From positions 62,001 to 126,000 of the forward strand of contig JACKBK010000004.1 of the NCBI GenBank assembly GCA_020634555.1: a stretch of 64,000 nucleotides of DNA, given 5' to 3'. Origin of the DNA: Caldilineae bacterium. GTDB lineage: Bacteria > Chloroflexota > Anaerolineae > JAAEKA01. This document shows positions 15,760-25,358 of the stretch, piece by piece. How positions within the stretch are numbered: position 1 is the stretch's first letter; each line of letters opens with the position of its first letter. The notes beneath the pieces were generated by a model. That model had not been told where the DNA came from. It did no database searches and saw only the letters and a list, made by a program, of their open reading frames with translations. Position numbers and translations under genes: made by a program.

Positions 15760-17585
15760 TGTTTCGCTCCATCCGCTGGCGCATTGCCGTTCCGTACATC
15801 CTTCTGACGCTGCTGGTGCTGCTGGGGTTAACCTTGCTCGTCACCAATCGGGCGCGGAATGAACATCTGGCCGACCTGGAGGTCACGCTGCTGTCCGAGG
15901 CGCGGCTGATCGGCGACGCGGCCGCACCTTATCTGGCCGCTGATGGTGATAAGCAGGCCGGCGAAGTGACCTTGGACGAGGTGGCGCGCGGCTGGGCCAA
16001 CCTCGTCGATGGCCGTGTGACTATCATTGGCGCCGACGGCGTGGTGATCGGCGAGTCACATCGTGACAGCAGCACCATGGAGAACCACTTGAACCGGCCT
16101 GAGGTGCGCCAGGCGCTGGCCACGGGATCAGGGTCCGCCATGCGCTTCAGCGCCACACTGGGCCAGGAGATGATGTATGGGGCGGTACCGATTTCTGTCG
16201 ACGGCCAGACGATTGGGTTGGCCCGGGTTGCGCTGCCGCTGGACCAGATCGAGCGCAGCGTGGCCCGCTTGCGCCAACCGCTGATCGTCATCGCGATGGC
16301 GGCTGCGCTGGCTGTGTTTCTTGTCGCACTCTTCATTGCTGGCCGAATCGCACGTCCTGTGGAGCAGTTGACTGCCGTCGCCGATCGTATGGCCGGCGGG
16401 GATTTCAGCGCCCGCGCTGTCCAAGTCACCAAGGACGAGGTGGGACGGCTGACCGTCGCGTTCAACCGCATGGCCGAGGAGCTGGAGGACAAGGTGACGC
16501 GCGTGACGCGCGAGCGCAGCCGGTTGGAGGCGATTCTGGGAAATCTGGCCGACGGCATCATCATCGCTGACCCGCGCGGCGAGGTGCGCCTCATCAACCC
16601 GGCCGCGACGAAGCTACTCAAGACGACACAGGCTGCTGCGCGCGGCTCCAGCTTTGCCCGGGTTGTCCGCCACCACCAGATCATCGACCTGTGGCAGAAG
16701 TGCCGCGCCAGCGGCCAAATCCAGGTCGGCGCGGTGGAGATCGACCGCCAGGGCATCTTTTGGCAGGTGATCATCGCTACGTTTCAGGAGACTGACGCCC
16801 AGGGGTATCTGGTCATCATCCAGGACCTGTCGCGTATTCGCCGGTTGGAGACGGTGCGCCGCGATTTTGTCAGCAATATCTCCCACGAGCTGCGCACGCC
16901 GCTGGCCTCACTGCGCGCGCTGACAGAGACGCTGCGCGACGGGGCGCTGGACGACCCGCCCGCCGCCGAGCGTTTCCTGGACCGCATGGAAACCGAGATC
17001 GACTCCCTGACACAGATGGCCGAAGAACTGCTGGAGCTGTCGCGCATCGAGTCGGGACAGGCGCCGTTGCGTCTCAAGCCCAGCGATGTGGCTGACATCG
17101 TTTTGCCGCCCGTTGAACGTCTCAGCACCCAGGCCGAACGCTTCGGCATCCAACTGGATGTCGAGATCGCGCCCGATCTGCCGGCGGTGCTGGCCGATGT
17201 GGAGCGGCTGCGCCAGGTGGTTTCCAATCTGGTCCACAACGCGATCAAGTTCACGCCAACCGGCGGTTCGGTGGCTGTGCGGGCGTATGCAGGCCGGCAG
17301 GATCAACTGCCTCGCGCCGCTCGTCCGGCCAACGAATTGGTGGCGGGGCCATGGCCGTTGGTAATTGTGGAGGTGACCGACACCGGCTATGGCATTTCCG
17401 AGCGCGATCTGCCGAGGATTTTCGAGCGCTTTTACAAGGCAGACAGGTCGCGCGGGCGAACAGGCGGCACCGGTCTTGGCCTTTCCATCGCTCGCCACCA
17501 GGTCGAGAGCCACAAAGGCGTCATCTGGGCCGAGAGCATCGAAGGCCGTGGCAGCACTTTTCGTTTTACGATTCCGGTGGCGTAA
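15759..17585 (+). CDS. PhoR-like sensor histidine kinase
   Basis: The 608-residue membrane kinase has an N-terminal helix (about residues 10-30), an extracytoplasmic region of about 150 residues and a second helix (about 173-193). A HAMP domain with RIARPVEQLTAVADRMAGGD follows, then a PAS-like domain (about 248-355) that starts RLEAILGNLADGIIIADPRG. The phospho-acceptor His376 is in 'FVSNISHELRTPLASL', and the catalytic domain has NLVHNAIKFTP, DTGYGIS and GGTGLGLSIARHQVESHKG. The HAMP-PAS-HisKA-HATPase order matches PhoR/WalK sensors. It is translationally coupled to the response regulator (TAATG) and its stop overlaps the next gene's start. Confidence 0.94.
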   Translation: MFRSIRWRIAVPYILLTLLVLLGLTLLVTNRARNEHLADLEVTLLSEARLIGDAAAPYLAADGDKQAGEVTLDEVARGWANLVDGRVTIIGADGVVIGESHRDSSTMENHLNRPEVRQALATGSGSAMRFSATLGQEMMYGAVPISVDGQTIGLARVALPLDQIERSVARLRQPLIVIAMAAALAVFLVALFIAGRIARPVEQLTAVADRMAGGDFSARAVQVTKDEVGRLTVAFNRMAEELEDKVTRVTRERSRLEAILGNLADGIIIADPRGEVRLINPAATKLLKTTQAAARGSSFARVVRHHQIIDLWQKCRASGQIQVGAVEIDRQGIFWQVIIATFQETDAQGYLVIIQDLSRIRRLETVRRDFVSNISHELRTPLASLRALTETLRDGALDDPPAAERFLDRMETEIDSLTQMAEELLELSRIESGQAPLRLKPSDVADIVLPPVERLSTQAERFGIQLDVEIAPDLPAVLADVERLRQVVSNLVHNAIKFTPTGGSVAVRAYAGRQDQLPRAARPANELVAGPWPLVIVEVTDTGYGISERDLPRIFERFYKADRSRGRTGGTGLGLSIARHQVESHKGVIWAESIEGRGSTFRFTIPVA

Positions 17586-19492
17586 TGGGCACTTCTCCAG
17601 GCTCCACATCGGTGGCTACCGCTATCCCCTCCCGATCCCCGGCGCACCGGTTCGAAAACGACTGGATCGTCGCCGGTCTGATATTCGCCGCGGCGTTGAT
17701 TCTCTACCTGCTCACCATGTCGCCGTCGGTGGTGGAGGGGGACGGCGGCGAGTTGCAGATGCTGTCGTATCGCCTGGGCGTTACCCATCCCACCGGCTAC
17801 CCACTGATGCTGATGCTGGGGTGGGTTTTGGGGCACGTGCCCATTGGACCGGACTTCGCATGGCGGGTGTCGTTGATGGGCGCGATTGCCAGCGCGCTGT
17901 CGATGGCACTGCTCTACCTTACAGCCAGGGAGTTGCGGGCGTCGCGGATGACCGCGGCCGCAGCTGCTATGCTGTTGGCTTCGGCTCAACGCATCTGGAT
18001 GCACGCCACAGCTGCCGAGGTCTATGCACTGGCGGATTTCTTCCTGCTGCTGGGGCTTTGGCTGTTGCTGCGCTGGCGGCGCGGCGTGACGCCTTTGTGG
18101 TTGGTAACGCTGGCTTTCGGTTTTGGGCTGACGCATCATATCAACATTCGATTGGTGGGGCCGGCTGCGCTGGTGTTTGTGTTCCTTGTGCAGCCCGACA
18201 TCCTGCGCCATCCGCGCACCTGGTTGCCCTCGCTGGCAACGCTGCTGCTGCCGTTGTTGCTGTACGCCTACACCCCTCTACGCGCCGGATACTACCTCGC
18301 ACGGCCAGAACTGGCGGGTACCATCCTCGGCGTGCGCAAAGTTATCGCAGCCGGCTTTGTGTCGCCGCATTATTTCGCCGGCGGCGTGCTGAGCCATGCC
18401 CTGGCGCTGGACTACTCGTCCGGTTTTCTGCACAGCGACAGCAGCCTGTTGGGCCTGGAAGCGCTCCCGCTCTATTGGAACCTGCTGCGGCTGCAAGTTC
18501 CCTGGATCGTTGTGCCGTTTGCATTGCTTGGCGTGATCGTGCTGCTGCGCCGTGACCCCAAGGCCAGTGCGCTGTTGCTGCTGACATACGGTTTTACGCT
18601 GCTGGCCGCGCTGCGCTTTCTGGCATCGGTAGGGGAGGACGGCGACCACTTCATCCCCCCCTACCTGCTGATGGGCATCTGGTTTGCGGTTGGCGCGGAC
18701 GCGGTCATCGCCTGGAGCCAGGCGCGGCTGCGCTGGAGCCGCTATGTGCTGGCGGTGCTGCTTTGGGCACTGGTACTCGCCAACCTGTGGATCCAGTATC
18801 CGCGCGCGTTGGACCGGCGACAGGTGACGTTGCGAGCAGACAGCGAAGCGCTGCTCAGCCAGCCCCTGCCCGACGGCGCGGTGCTGGCCGGCGCATGGTC
18901 GACCATCACGCCGCTGCGCTACCTGCAGCGAGTCGACGGCGTGCGGCCTGATCTGTGGATCATGCAGGCCGACGCGATCGGCTTCCGCAAGCTGATCGAG
19001 CGCGCGCTGGAGGATCAGCAGCCGCTCTACTTCCTGCGGTCCACGGACGCCGGTGTGCGCACCCTGCCCGTGCCGGTGTGGGATTCGAATGCTGTCACCC
19101 ATCCCGACACGCGCGTGCTGAACGATGCAATGACCTGGCGCGGCTATGACCTGGCAGCGACTGCTGCGCGGCCGGGCGATACGCTGCCGATCACTCTGTA
19201 CTGGCAGGCTACTGCGCCGCAGACTGCTGACTGGAGCGTGTTCATCCACATGCTGGATGAGAACGGGGAGAAGGTCGCTCAGCTCGACCAGACGCCGCTA
19301 GCGGCCTTCTATCCTCCGTCATCCTGGCAGCCCGGCTTGCTGCTGGCCGACCAATACGAACTGGCACTGCCGTCCGACCTGCCGCCCGGCACGTACCACC
19401 TGATCTTCGGCGCCTATTCGGGCGACGACCGGTTCGACTGGGCAGATGGCCGTTCAGAGCAGCCACTGGCAGAGATCATGGTTGTGCCGTGA
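17585..19492 (+). CDS. DUF2723-type polytopic membrane protein, possible glycosyltransferase
   Basis: An ATG at 17585, overlapping the kinase stop, gives 635 residues. The N-terminal motif MSPSVVEGDGGELQMLSYRLGVTHPTGYPL (residues about 40-69, quoted in part: GDGGELQ and HPTGYPL) is the DUF2723 signature, where the acidic residues resemble the catalytic loop of GT-C protein-mannosyltransferases. About ten membrane helices follow to residue about 405. The C-terminal 200 residues are soluble, with a beta-rich end (DTLPITLYWQA, WSVFIHMLDENGEKVAQLD) like domains seen on other Chloroflexota GT-C proteins. Function is unproven. The coupling to a two-component system is notable. Confidence 0.8.
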   Translation: MGTSPGSTSVATAIPSRSPAHRFENDWIVAGLIFAAALILYLLTMSPSVVEGDGGELQMLSYRLGVTHPTGYPLMLMLGWVLGHVPIGPDFAWRVSLMGAIASALSMALLYLTARELRASRMTAAAAAMLLASAQRIWMHATAAEVYALADFFLLLGLWLLLRWRRGVTPLWLVTLAFGFGLTHHINIRLVGPAALVFVFLVQPDILRHPRTWLPSLATLLLPLLLYAYTPLRAGYYLARPELAGTILGVRKVIAAGFVSPHYFAGGVLSHALALDYSSGFLHSDSSLLGLEALPLYWNLLRLQVPWIVVPFALLGVIVLLRRDPKASALLLLTYGFTLLAALRFLASVGEDGDHFIPPYLLMGIWFAVGADAVIAWSQARLRWSRYVLAVLLWALVLANLWIQYPRALDRRQVTLRADSEALLSQPLPDGAVLAGAWSTITPLRYLQRVDGVRPDLWIMQADAIGFRKLIERALEDQQPLYFLRSTDAGVRTLPVPVWDSNAVTHPDTRVLNDAMTWRGYDLAATAARPGDTLPITLYWQATAPQTADWSVFIHMLDENGEKVAQLDQTPLAAFYPPSSWQPGLLLADQYELALPSDLPPGTYHLIFGAYSGDDRFDWADGRSEQPLAEIMVVP

Positions 19493-19620
19493 CATGCCGG
19501 TCACCCAATAGTGTAGCCGGTGCAGCGAGAACGTTCATAGGCGGGAAACGTCGAAGCCCAACGCTTCAAACCATGGGGATGCGATGCAAACAAACCGGAC
19601 CATTGACTTCTTAGCGCGGG

Positions 19621-19686
19621 ATTAAGACAGTCTTAACCCAAGGATAACCGCACCATGCGGCGTCGTTAATCTGGGAGATGTACAGT
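19621..19686 (+). promoter_or_regulatory. Pho-box-like operator and promoter A (ulosonic-acid-like operon)
   Basis: GTTAAC-like hexamers start at 19621 (ATTAAG), 19632 (CTTAAC), 19643 (GATAAC) and 19665 (GTTAAT), all in one 11-bp register. Ten bases after the last one is TACAGT (19681-19686), a -10 box. The rest of the 275-bp gap from 19493 shows nothing else. Confidence 0.65.
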
Positions 19687-19785
19687 ATTGGCGGTTCAAT
19701 AACGGAAGCTTGTCGTGCTTTGCTACCGATGAAGGCGACCGTTGTCGGCAAACGTCAACACTAATTCGTGCCATTTCCAGCTACC

Positions 19786-20904
19786 ATGCATGTCAGCCGC
19801 GTCAATCCAAACTCGCCCAGCGATGTCAAGCAATTTATCGAGTTTCCGTTTTGGCTGTACCGCGACTCGTCGAACTGGGTGCCGCCGCTGGTGTCCGGCG
19901 AGTATCAATTATTCGACCAGGGAAAGCATCCCTTTTACCAGCACTCAACCGCCCAGTTTTATCTGGCCCACCGGGAAAACGAGGTTGTTGGCCGCATCGC
20001 GGTTTTGCACAACCGTAACTACAATCGCTACCACGACAGCACCGATGCCCAGTTCGGATACTTCGAGTGCGTGGACGATGAGGAGACTGCGCAGGCGCTC
20101 TTCGACGCAGCGTTCACATGGACGAGACGGCAGGGTCTGGATGGAATCATCGGACCGAAAGGGCTGCTGGGCGGGGAGGGGGCCGGCATCCTTGTCGATG
20201 GCTTCGATCTCCGGCCGCCACTGGGTGTTTCCTATCACGCACCATACTACTGCAACCTCATCCGCAATGCTGGGTTCATCAAAGACACCGACTTTCTCAC
20301 CGCGACTGTGGACACGAGCTATCGCCTACCGGATCGAGTGCGCCAGATCGCCGCGTATGCACAGCAACGTCGCGGCTACTGGGTCAAACGCTTCAGTTCG
20401 ACCAGTGAGGCGCGTGTGTGGGTCGACCGGGTGCTCACGGCGCACCAGAAGGCCTTTGGCGGTAACAAAACCTACTACCCTCCGACGCCCGCCGAGACGA
20501 GCATGTTGGTGGATACATTGCTCAGGGTACTCGATCTGACGGCGTCCCGTCTCATCATGGTTGGCGACGAGATCATCGGTTTCGTTCTGGGCGTACGCGA
20601 TGTTTCGGCAGGCTTACAGCGAGCCAGAGGACGGATGTGGCCCATTGGTTGGTTTCACCTGCTGCGCGAGTTGCGTAGCACCCAGTTACTGAACCTCAAT
20701 GGGCTTGGGTTGTTGCCTGGCTATCGCGGCGTCGGCGCGGATGCGGTGCTGCTGGCGACTCTGGAAGAAGCACTGCGCGCCACGAACTATAAGCAAGCCT
20801 ATCTCGTCCAGACCGAGGAAAGCAACAGCGCGATGGTGACCGAGGTGTTGCGTCTGGGCGTGACCTGGCGTCAGCGCCATCGCAGCTATCGGCGTACCTT
20901 GTGA
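19786..20904 (+). CDS. GNAT-like protein, first gene of the ulosonic-acid-like operon
   Basis: I use the ATG at 19786, since the product then opens like its relatives (VNPNSPSDVKQFIEFPFWLY); a GTG at 19768 is an alternative, and neither has a clear ribosome site. The 372-residue protein carries HPFYQHSTAQFYLAHRENEV and VVGRIAVLHNRNYNRYH, the N-terminal acetyltransferase strands, then GIIGPKGLLGGEGAGILVDG and a C-terminal part with GLGLLPGYRGVGADAVLL that resembles an acetyl-CoA loop. The family is common in environmental bacteria and uncharacterised. Here it could acylate the amino sugar made by the downstream genes (inference). Confidence 0.75.
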   Translation: MHVSRVNPNSPSDVKQFIEFPFWLYRDSSNWVPPLVSGEYQLFDQGKHPFYQHSTAQFYLAHRENEVVGRIAVLHNRNYNRYHDSTDAQFGYFECVDDEETAQALFDAAFTWTRRQGLDGIIGPKGLLGGEGAGILVDGFDLRPPLGVSYHAPYYCNLIRNAGFIKDTDFLTATVDTSYRLPDRVRQIAAYAQQRRGYWVKRFSSTSEARVWVDRVLTAHQKAFGGNKTYYPPTPAETSMLVDTLLRVLDLTASRLIMVGDEIIGFVLGVRDVSAGLQRARGRMWPIGWFHLLRELRSTQLLNLNGLGLLPGYRGVGADAVLLATLEEALRATNYKQAYLVQTEESNSAMVTEVLRLGVTWRQRHRSYRRTL

Positions 20905-20917
20905 GAGGCTACCTACC

Positions 20918-21946
20918 ATGCAACCCTCGCGCAAAAAGATCCTCTTCATCGGCGGCTCCCTCAACCAGACCTCCATCGCCCACGCCGTGGCGCGTCCCTT
21001 GCAGGAAGACTTCGATTGTTACTTCACGCCCTATTTCTGCGATGGGGGTATTCTGTTGCGTCTGCAACGGGCCGGCTGGCTGGACTTCACCGTCATGGGT
21101 GGAAAGTTTCGCAAGGCAACGGACGGCTATCTGCGCGACAACCAACTGCCGGTGGACTACGCCGGTGCCGCAGGTGACTACGATCTGGTAGTGACAACCA
21201 GCGATCTGTTGATCCAGCAGAGCATTCGCGGCAAGCCCATCGTTCTGATCCAGGAGGGAATGACAGACCCCGAAGGGGTAGGGTATCACCTGGTGCGACA
21301 CCTCGGCTTGCCGCGCTACATTGGCAGCACCGCTACCACCGGCCTGTCGGACGCCTACCAGGTGTTTTGTGTTGCATCCGAGGGCTATCGCGACCTCTTC
21401 ATCCGCAAAGGTGTTTGCCCTGGGAAGCTCGCGGTGACCGGCATTCCCAACTTCGACAACATAGCTGGTCTGGGGCATCACGACTTCGTACAGCGCGATT
21501 TTGTCTTGGTGGCCACTTCCGACACCCGGGAGACGTTCAAGCGCGACGACCGCAAGCAGTTCATCCGGCGTTGCATCGAGCTGGCCGGCGGGCGTCCTCT
21601 CGTGTTCAAGCTGCACCCCAACGAGAACGTGGCACGCTCGACCGGCGAAATCCACGCACTGATACCCGATGCGACCGTGCTGGCAACCGGGGACATCGGC
21701 CCGATGATCGCCGGCTGCCAGATGTTGATCTGCCAGTACTCGTCGGTAGCATTCATCGGCCTGGCGCTGGGCAAGGAGGTACACTCCAGCTTCGACATTG
21801 AGAAGCTCAGGAAACTGCAGCCGATCCAAAACGGCGGCACGTCCCATCTACACATCGCATCCATCTGCCGGCGCATTCTGGATGGGCAGCGCGCCGCCGT
21901 TCGCGAGAAAAACTTTGCGCCGAGAATGCAGGTCGCCCATGTCTGA
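20918..21946 (+). CDS. GT-B type capsule/polysialic-like transferase
   Basis: The 342-residue protein begins KKILFIGGSLNQTSIAHAVA and has the second Rossmann half with VLVATSDTRETFKRDD, 'PLVFKLHPNEN' and 'ICQYSSVAFIGLALGKEV'. The K-L-H-P and the S-S-V-A-F-x-x-L pieces are shared with capsule polysaccharide transferases of the KpsS, CDP-glycerol and sialyltransferase kind. A transferase that moves the CMP-activated sugar of this operon is a reasonable guess but is not shown. An ATG at 20918 starts 13 bp after the GNAT gene, and the stop overlaps the cytidylyltransferase start. Confidence 0.65.
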   Translation: MQPSRKKILFIGGSLNQTSIAHAVARPLQEDFDCYFTPYFCDGGILLRLQRAGWLDFTVMGGKFRKATDGYLRDNQLPVDYAGAAGDYDLVVTTSDLLIQQSIRGKPIVLIQEGMTDPEGVGYHLVRHLGLPRYIGSTATTGLSDAYQVFCVASEGYRDLFIRKGVCPGKLAVTGIPNFDNIAGLGHHDFVQRDFVLVATSDTRETFKRDDRKQFIRRCIELAGGRPLVFKLHPNENVARSTGEIHALIPDATVLATGDIGPMIAGCQMLICQYSSVAFIGLALGKEVHSSFDIEKLRKLQPIQNGGTSHLHIASICRRILDGQRAAVREKNFAPRMQVAHV

Positions 21947-22772
21947 CCATCCTTTGAACGTCGTCACGGTGGTGCAGGCTCGCATGGCATCATCCCGGCT
22001 GTCGAGCAAAGTCATGCTGCCGCTGCTTGGCCAGCCGGTGTTGGCGCGCATGTTGGAGCGGGTGTGTGCTGCCAACACGGTGGGGACCGTGGTTGTTGCC
22101 ACCACCACCGATGCGCGCGACGATGTGATCGAATGGCTGTGCATCGAGCAGGGAATCCCATGTTTCCGCGGCCACCCCACGGACCTGCTGGACCGGCACG
22201 TGCAGGTTGCGCTGTGGCTCGATGCCGATGTGGTGGTCAAGATCCCCTCCGATTGCCCGCTGATCGATCCTGCCGTGATAGATCGCGTGATCGGTGCATA
22301 TCTGACCAACGAACCGCGCTACGATTACGTCAGCAACCTGCACCCGGCCAGCTATCCAGATGGGAACGACGTCGAGGTCATGTCCATCGATGCGTTGCTC
22401 ACTGCTTGGCGAGAGGCGGAGCAGAGCTTCGAGCGCGAACACACGACGCCGTTCATCTGGGATCGGCCGGAGCGTTTCCGTATCGGCAACGTCGCTTGGG
22501 AGACGGGCAGGGATCTGTCGATGACTCATCGCTGGGTGCTCGACTATGCTCAGGACTACGAGTTCGTGTTCAGGGTCTACGAGGCACTTTATCCGCGCGA
22601 CCCGTTCTTCGGGCTGCACGATGTCCTGGAACTGGTGGCGCGCGAATCAGAGATTATGGCGCTGAACGTGGCGTATACCGGCGTCAACTGGTATCGAGAT
22701 CACCTGCATGAACTACGAACCATCAGCGCGGACCAGACCCGAGTACAGCCATGGATGGCCGACCGATCATGA
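21939..22772 (+). CDS. SpsF/NeuA-like cytidylyltransferase
   Basis: Starting at the ATG at 21939, which overlaps the previous stop by 8 bp, the product has 277 residues. The N-terminus VVTVVQARMASSRLSSKVML is the nucleotide-binding loop of the SpsF/NeuA/KdsB cytidylyltransferases, followed by VVVATTTDARDDVIEWL, GIPCFRGHPTDLLDRH and 'VVKIPSDCPLIDPAVID', where the Asp residues bind metal. This family activates ulosonic acids or related sugars with CTP. It matches the NeuB-like gene of the operon. The substrate is unknown. The C-terminal extension after residue about 235 has no further recognisable motif. Confidence 0.85.
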   Translation: MSDHPLNVVTVVQARMASSRLSSKVMLPLLGQPVLARMLERVCAANTVGTVVVATTTDARDDVIEWLCIEQGIPCFRGHPTDLLDRHVQVALWLDADVVVKIPSDCPLIDPAVIDRVIGAYLTNEPRYDYVSNLHPASYPDGNDVEVMSIDALLTAWREAEQSFEREHTTPFIWDRPERFRIGNVAWETGRDLSMTHRWVLDYAQDYEFVFRVYEALYPRDPFFGLHDVLELVARESEIMALNVAYTGVNWYRDHLHELRTISADQTRVQPWMADRS

Positions 22773-23533
22773 CTCTTTCCTCCGATTCGCCGCAGCGGTC
22801 CACCTGTACGGCCATCCTGCCTTTTCACAACGAACGGGACCGGATCCTGCCTGTTCTGGCGGCGGTGTACGACGTTGATTTGGTCTCGCGGATCATCTGT
22901 GTGGACGACGGATCGACCGATGGCGCCAGTGCGCAGGTGATTGCTACTTTTCCCGATGTGACGCTGCTGTGTTTGCCCGACAATCAGGGCAAGGCAGCCG
23001 CAGTGGCTGCCGGCCTGGAAATGGTCGAGACCAGCCATGTGCTGCTGGTCGACGCGGATCTGCGCGATCTGCGAGCCAGCGACCTGACTCGCGCCCTCGA
23101 CATGATCCTGCACGACACTAACCTCGACATGGTGCTCTTGCGGCGCATGAGCGCCGGGCTGCACGCCCGCCTGTTGCGCGGCGACCTGTTGTTTACCGGC
23201 GAGCGGGTGCTGAAGACTGCCGATCTGCGGGCGGTGCTGGCCGGCCAACCCACAGGCTACCAGCTCGAAATCGCCGTTAACGCCTACATGATCGACCACG
23301 GCCGGACCGTTCGTTGGGCACCGTCCTCGGCCCGCAACATATTAAAAATAGAGAAACAGCATTCGATTCACGGGCTGATGGCTGACATGTGGATGGCTCG
23401 TAGCATGCTGAGCCACAGCGGTGTGCGCGGCTATGCCTACCAATATCTGTTCTTTGCGCATAAGCGCGGGCTGTCAGCCGCGGATACTCGTGCTCAGTCG
23501 GCCGCCCTTCGCCAACGTACTCTTCTCTCATGA
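22769..23533 (+). CDS. GT2 family glycosyltransferase
   Basis: I place the start at the ATG at 22769, whose ATGA overlap with the previous stop fits this operon better than the ATG six codons upstream. The 254-residue GT-A protein has AILPFHNERDRILPVLAA, IICVDDGSTDGASAQV (the nucleotide-binding Asp-Asp) and DNQGKAAAVAAGLEMV, then 'HVLLVDADLRDL', the DxD that holds the metal. It lacks transmembrane segments. It resembles the dolichyl/polyprenyl-phosphate sugar synthase branch of GT2. It ends overlapping the transketolase start by 4 bp. Confidence 0.88.
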   Translation: MTLSSDSPQRSTCTAILPFHNERDRILPVLAAVYDVDLVSRIICVDDGSTDGASAQVIATFPDVTLLCLPDNQGKAAAVAAGLEMVETSHVLLVDADLRDLRASDLTRALDMILHDTNLDMVLLRRMSAGLHARLLRGDLLFTGERVLKTADLRAVLAGQPTGYQLEIAVNAYMIDHGRTVRWAPSSARNILKIEKQHSIHGLMADMWMARSMLSHSGVRGYAYQYLFFAHKRGLSAADTRAQSAALRQRTLLS

Positions 23534-24444
23534 CTACCTTTGCATTGTCGGACAATCCTGTATCTTCTGCCCAGCCCGGACCTGGTTTGATGCCTGAGGC
23601 AAAAGCGACGCTTGCGACGACCGCGTTGCGCGTCCGCGAGCACGCCATCCGAATGTCGGGGGGAGGTGGCTGCTTCCTCGGCGCATCGCTGTCCTGTGTT
23701 GAGATTCTAGTCTATCTCTATAGGGAATTTTTGAACATCTCGCAGGATCTACTGGATGATCCCGCGCGCGACTATCTGTTTCTCTCCAAGGGCCACGATG
23801 TGCCAGCACTTTATGGCTTGTTTGTGGAGCTGGGCTGGCTGGACTCTGCCCGCCTGGCAAATCACCTGTCGGTGCATGACCAGATCTACTGGCATCCGAA
23901 CCGCAACGTTCCCGGCGTCGAGTTTCACTCTGGCAGTCTGGGACATCTGCTGCCGGTGGCCGCCGGTGTTGCCCTGGACTGCAAGCTGCGCAGGACACCT
24001 AATCGCGTGGTCGTCGTTACGGGCGACGGCGAACTCAACGAAGGGTCGAACTGGGAAGCGTTGCTGGTGGCCAGCGCCCATGGGCTGGACAATCTGCTGG
24101 TAGTCGTGGATCGCAACCGCATCCAAGCCAACGCGCCGACTGAGGCATTGATTCCGCTGGAACCGCTGGCCGGCAAGTTCCGGGCGTTCGGCTGCGAGGC
24201 CGCGACGGTAGACGGTCACGATTTCAACGCGCTGCACAGAGCGTTCTTCGAGGCTGGTCAGGCGGATGGGCGGCCGCAAGTCGTGATCGCCGAGACGGTG
24301 CGCGGCCGCGGACTGCCCAGCATCGAAGGGCGGGTGGATCGCTGGTTCTGTCGCTTCAGCGATGCCGAGGTGACTGCTCTGCTGGACGAACTGCACGGCG
24401 CTGGTCCGGCGCGGCTGTATGCGCTGCCAGAGGTCGTCCGATGA
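23530..24444 (+). CDS. Transketolase-like subunit, N-terminal (thiamine diphosphate) half
   Basis: The 304-residue protein corresponds to the first half of transketolase. It has 'FLSKGHDVPALYGLFVELGW' (conserved KGH), HPNRNVPGVEFHSGSLGHLL (substrate and cofactor contact) and VVVTGDGELNEGSNWEAL, the GDG-x(n)-N thiamine diphosphate/magnesium motif. Together with the next gene it forms a two-subunit enzyme that moves two-carbon ketol units between sugars. Split transketolases occur in central metabolism, but also in biosynthetic clusters for unusual sugars. Its position between sugar-transfer and sugar-amination genes argues for the second role here (inference). Both ends overlap neighbours by 4 bp. 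Confidence 0.93.
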   Translation: MTTFALSDNPVSSAQPGPGLMPEAKATLATTALRVREHAIRMSGGGGCFLGASLSCVEILVYLYREFLNISQDLLDDPARDYLFLSKGHDVPALYGLFVELGWLDSARLANHLSVHDQIYWHPNRNVPGVEFHSGSLGHLLPVAAGVALDCKLRRTPNRVVVVTGDGELNEGSNWEALLVASAHGLDNLLVVVDRNRIQANAPTEALIPLEPLAGKFRAFGCEAATVDGHDFNALHRAFFEAGQADGRPQVVIAETVRGRGLPSIEGRVDRWFCRFSDAEVTALLDELHGAGPARLYALPEVVR

Positions 24445-25358
24445 ACCATCCAACCTACAGCGAGACGTTGCTGCAGCTGGCGCAGGCCGACCCGCGGCTG
24501 GTGGTCATGACCGCCGAGAACCGCGCCGCGATACGGGATCTGCCGGATGTTTTGGATGCCCGGTTCGTGGACGTGGGGATTTGCGAGCAGACGATGGTCG
24601 GCATGGCGGCCGGGCTGGCATTGCGCGGCCGTACCCCCGTGTGCCACGCGCTGGCGGCGTTCTTGACCATGCGTGCCTTCGAGTTTGTCCGCACCGATGT
24701 CGGGATCGGACGTCTACCCGTCAAATTGGTCGGCGGTGTGGCCGGGTTCCTGTCTGAGGCGAATGGCCCGACCCATCAGGCCGTTGAAGACGTGGCGCTG
24801 ATGCGCGGCGTGCCAGGGATGCAGGTGTTTTGTCCGGCCGACGAGGCTGATCTCGTCACCGGCCTGCCGTACATCCTCGCCAGTGAGCATCCGGTCTACA
24901 TACGCCATACGGCGTTGCCGGCGGCCATCGACCACGATCCTGACTTTCAGATCGGCCGGGCCGAGGTCGTCTTTGAAGGGTCGGATATCGCCATTCTGAC
25001 CTATGGCGTTCTGTTTCGCGAGGCATGGTTGGCCAGCCGAATGCTGCGCGCGGAAGGCATCTCCGTCCGGCTGCTCAATCTGCGCACGCTGAAGCCGGTC
25101 GACGCCGAAGCGATCCTGTTGGCAGCGCAGGACACCGATCTATTGGTCACGGTGGAGGACCATTTTCTGACCGGCGGGCTGTTCTCCATCGTCAGCGAGC
25201 TGCTGGTACGCTACCGGGTTGCGGCGGACGTCCTGCCGCTGGCGTTGTCCGAACGCTGGTTTCAGCCTGGCTTGCTGGCCGACGTACTGTCTTACGAAGG
25301 GTTCGACGCCGGGAAATTGGCGGATCTGATCATGGCCCGCTGGCATCGGAGGAACTGA
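24441..25358 (+). CDS. Transketolase-like subunit, C-terminal half
   Basis: The 305-residue protein holds the pyrimidine-binding and C-terminal domains of transketolase. FVDVGICEQTMVGMAAGLAL (about residues 38-57) includes the Glu that activates thiamine diphosphate. HALAAFLTMRAFEFVRTDVG and GFLSEANGPTHQAVEDVALM follow, and the C-terminal domain has ILTYGVLFREAWLAS and LVTVEDHFLTGGLFS. It overlaps the N-terminal subunit by 4 bp and is followed 2 bp later by the aminotransferase, so assembly and expression should be tightly coupled. Confidence 0.93.
   Translation: MNHPTYSETLLQLAQADPRLVVMTAENRAAIRDLPDVLDARFVDVGICEQTMVGMAAGLALRGRTPVCHALAAFLTMRAFEFVRTDVGIGRLPVKLVGGVAGFLSEANGPTHQAVEDVALMRGVPGMQVFCPADEADLVTGLPYILASEHPVYIRHTALPAAIDHDPDFQIGRAEVVFEGSDIAILTYGVLFREAWLASRMLRAEGISVRLLNLRTLKPVDAEAILLAAQDTDLLVTVEDHFLTGGLFSIVSELLVRYRVAADVLPLALSERWFQPGLLADVLSYEGFDAGKLADLIMARWHRRN

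Noticed and set aside
17351..17584. Upstream extension of the DUF2723 gene into the kinase gene
   Set aside because: These 78 codons overlap the conserved ATPase domain of the histidine kinase; the ATG at 17585 in a stop/start overlap is the natural start.
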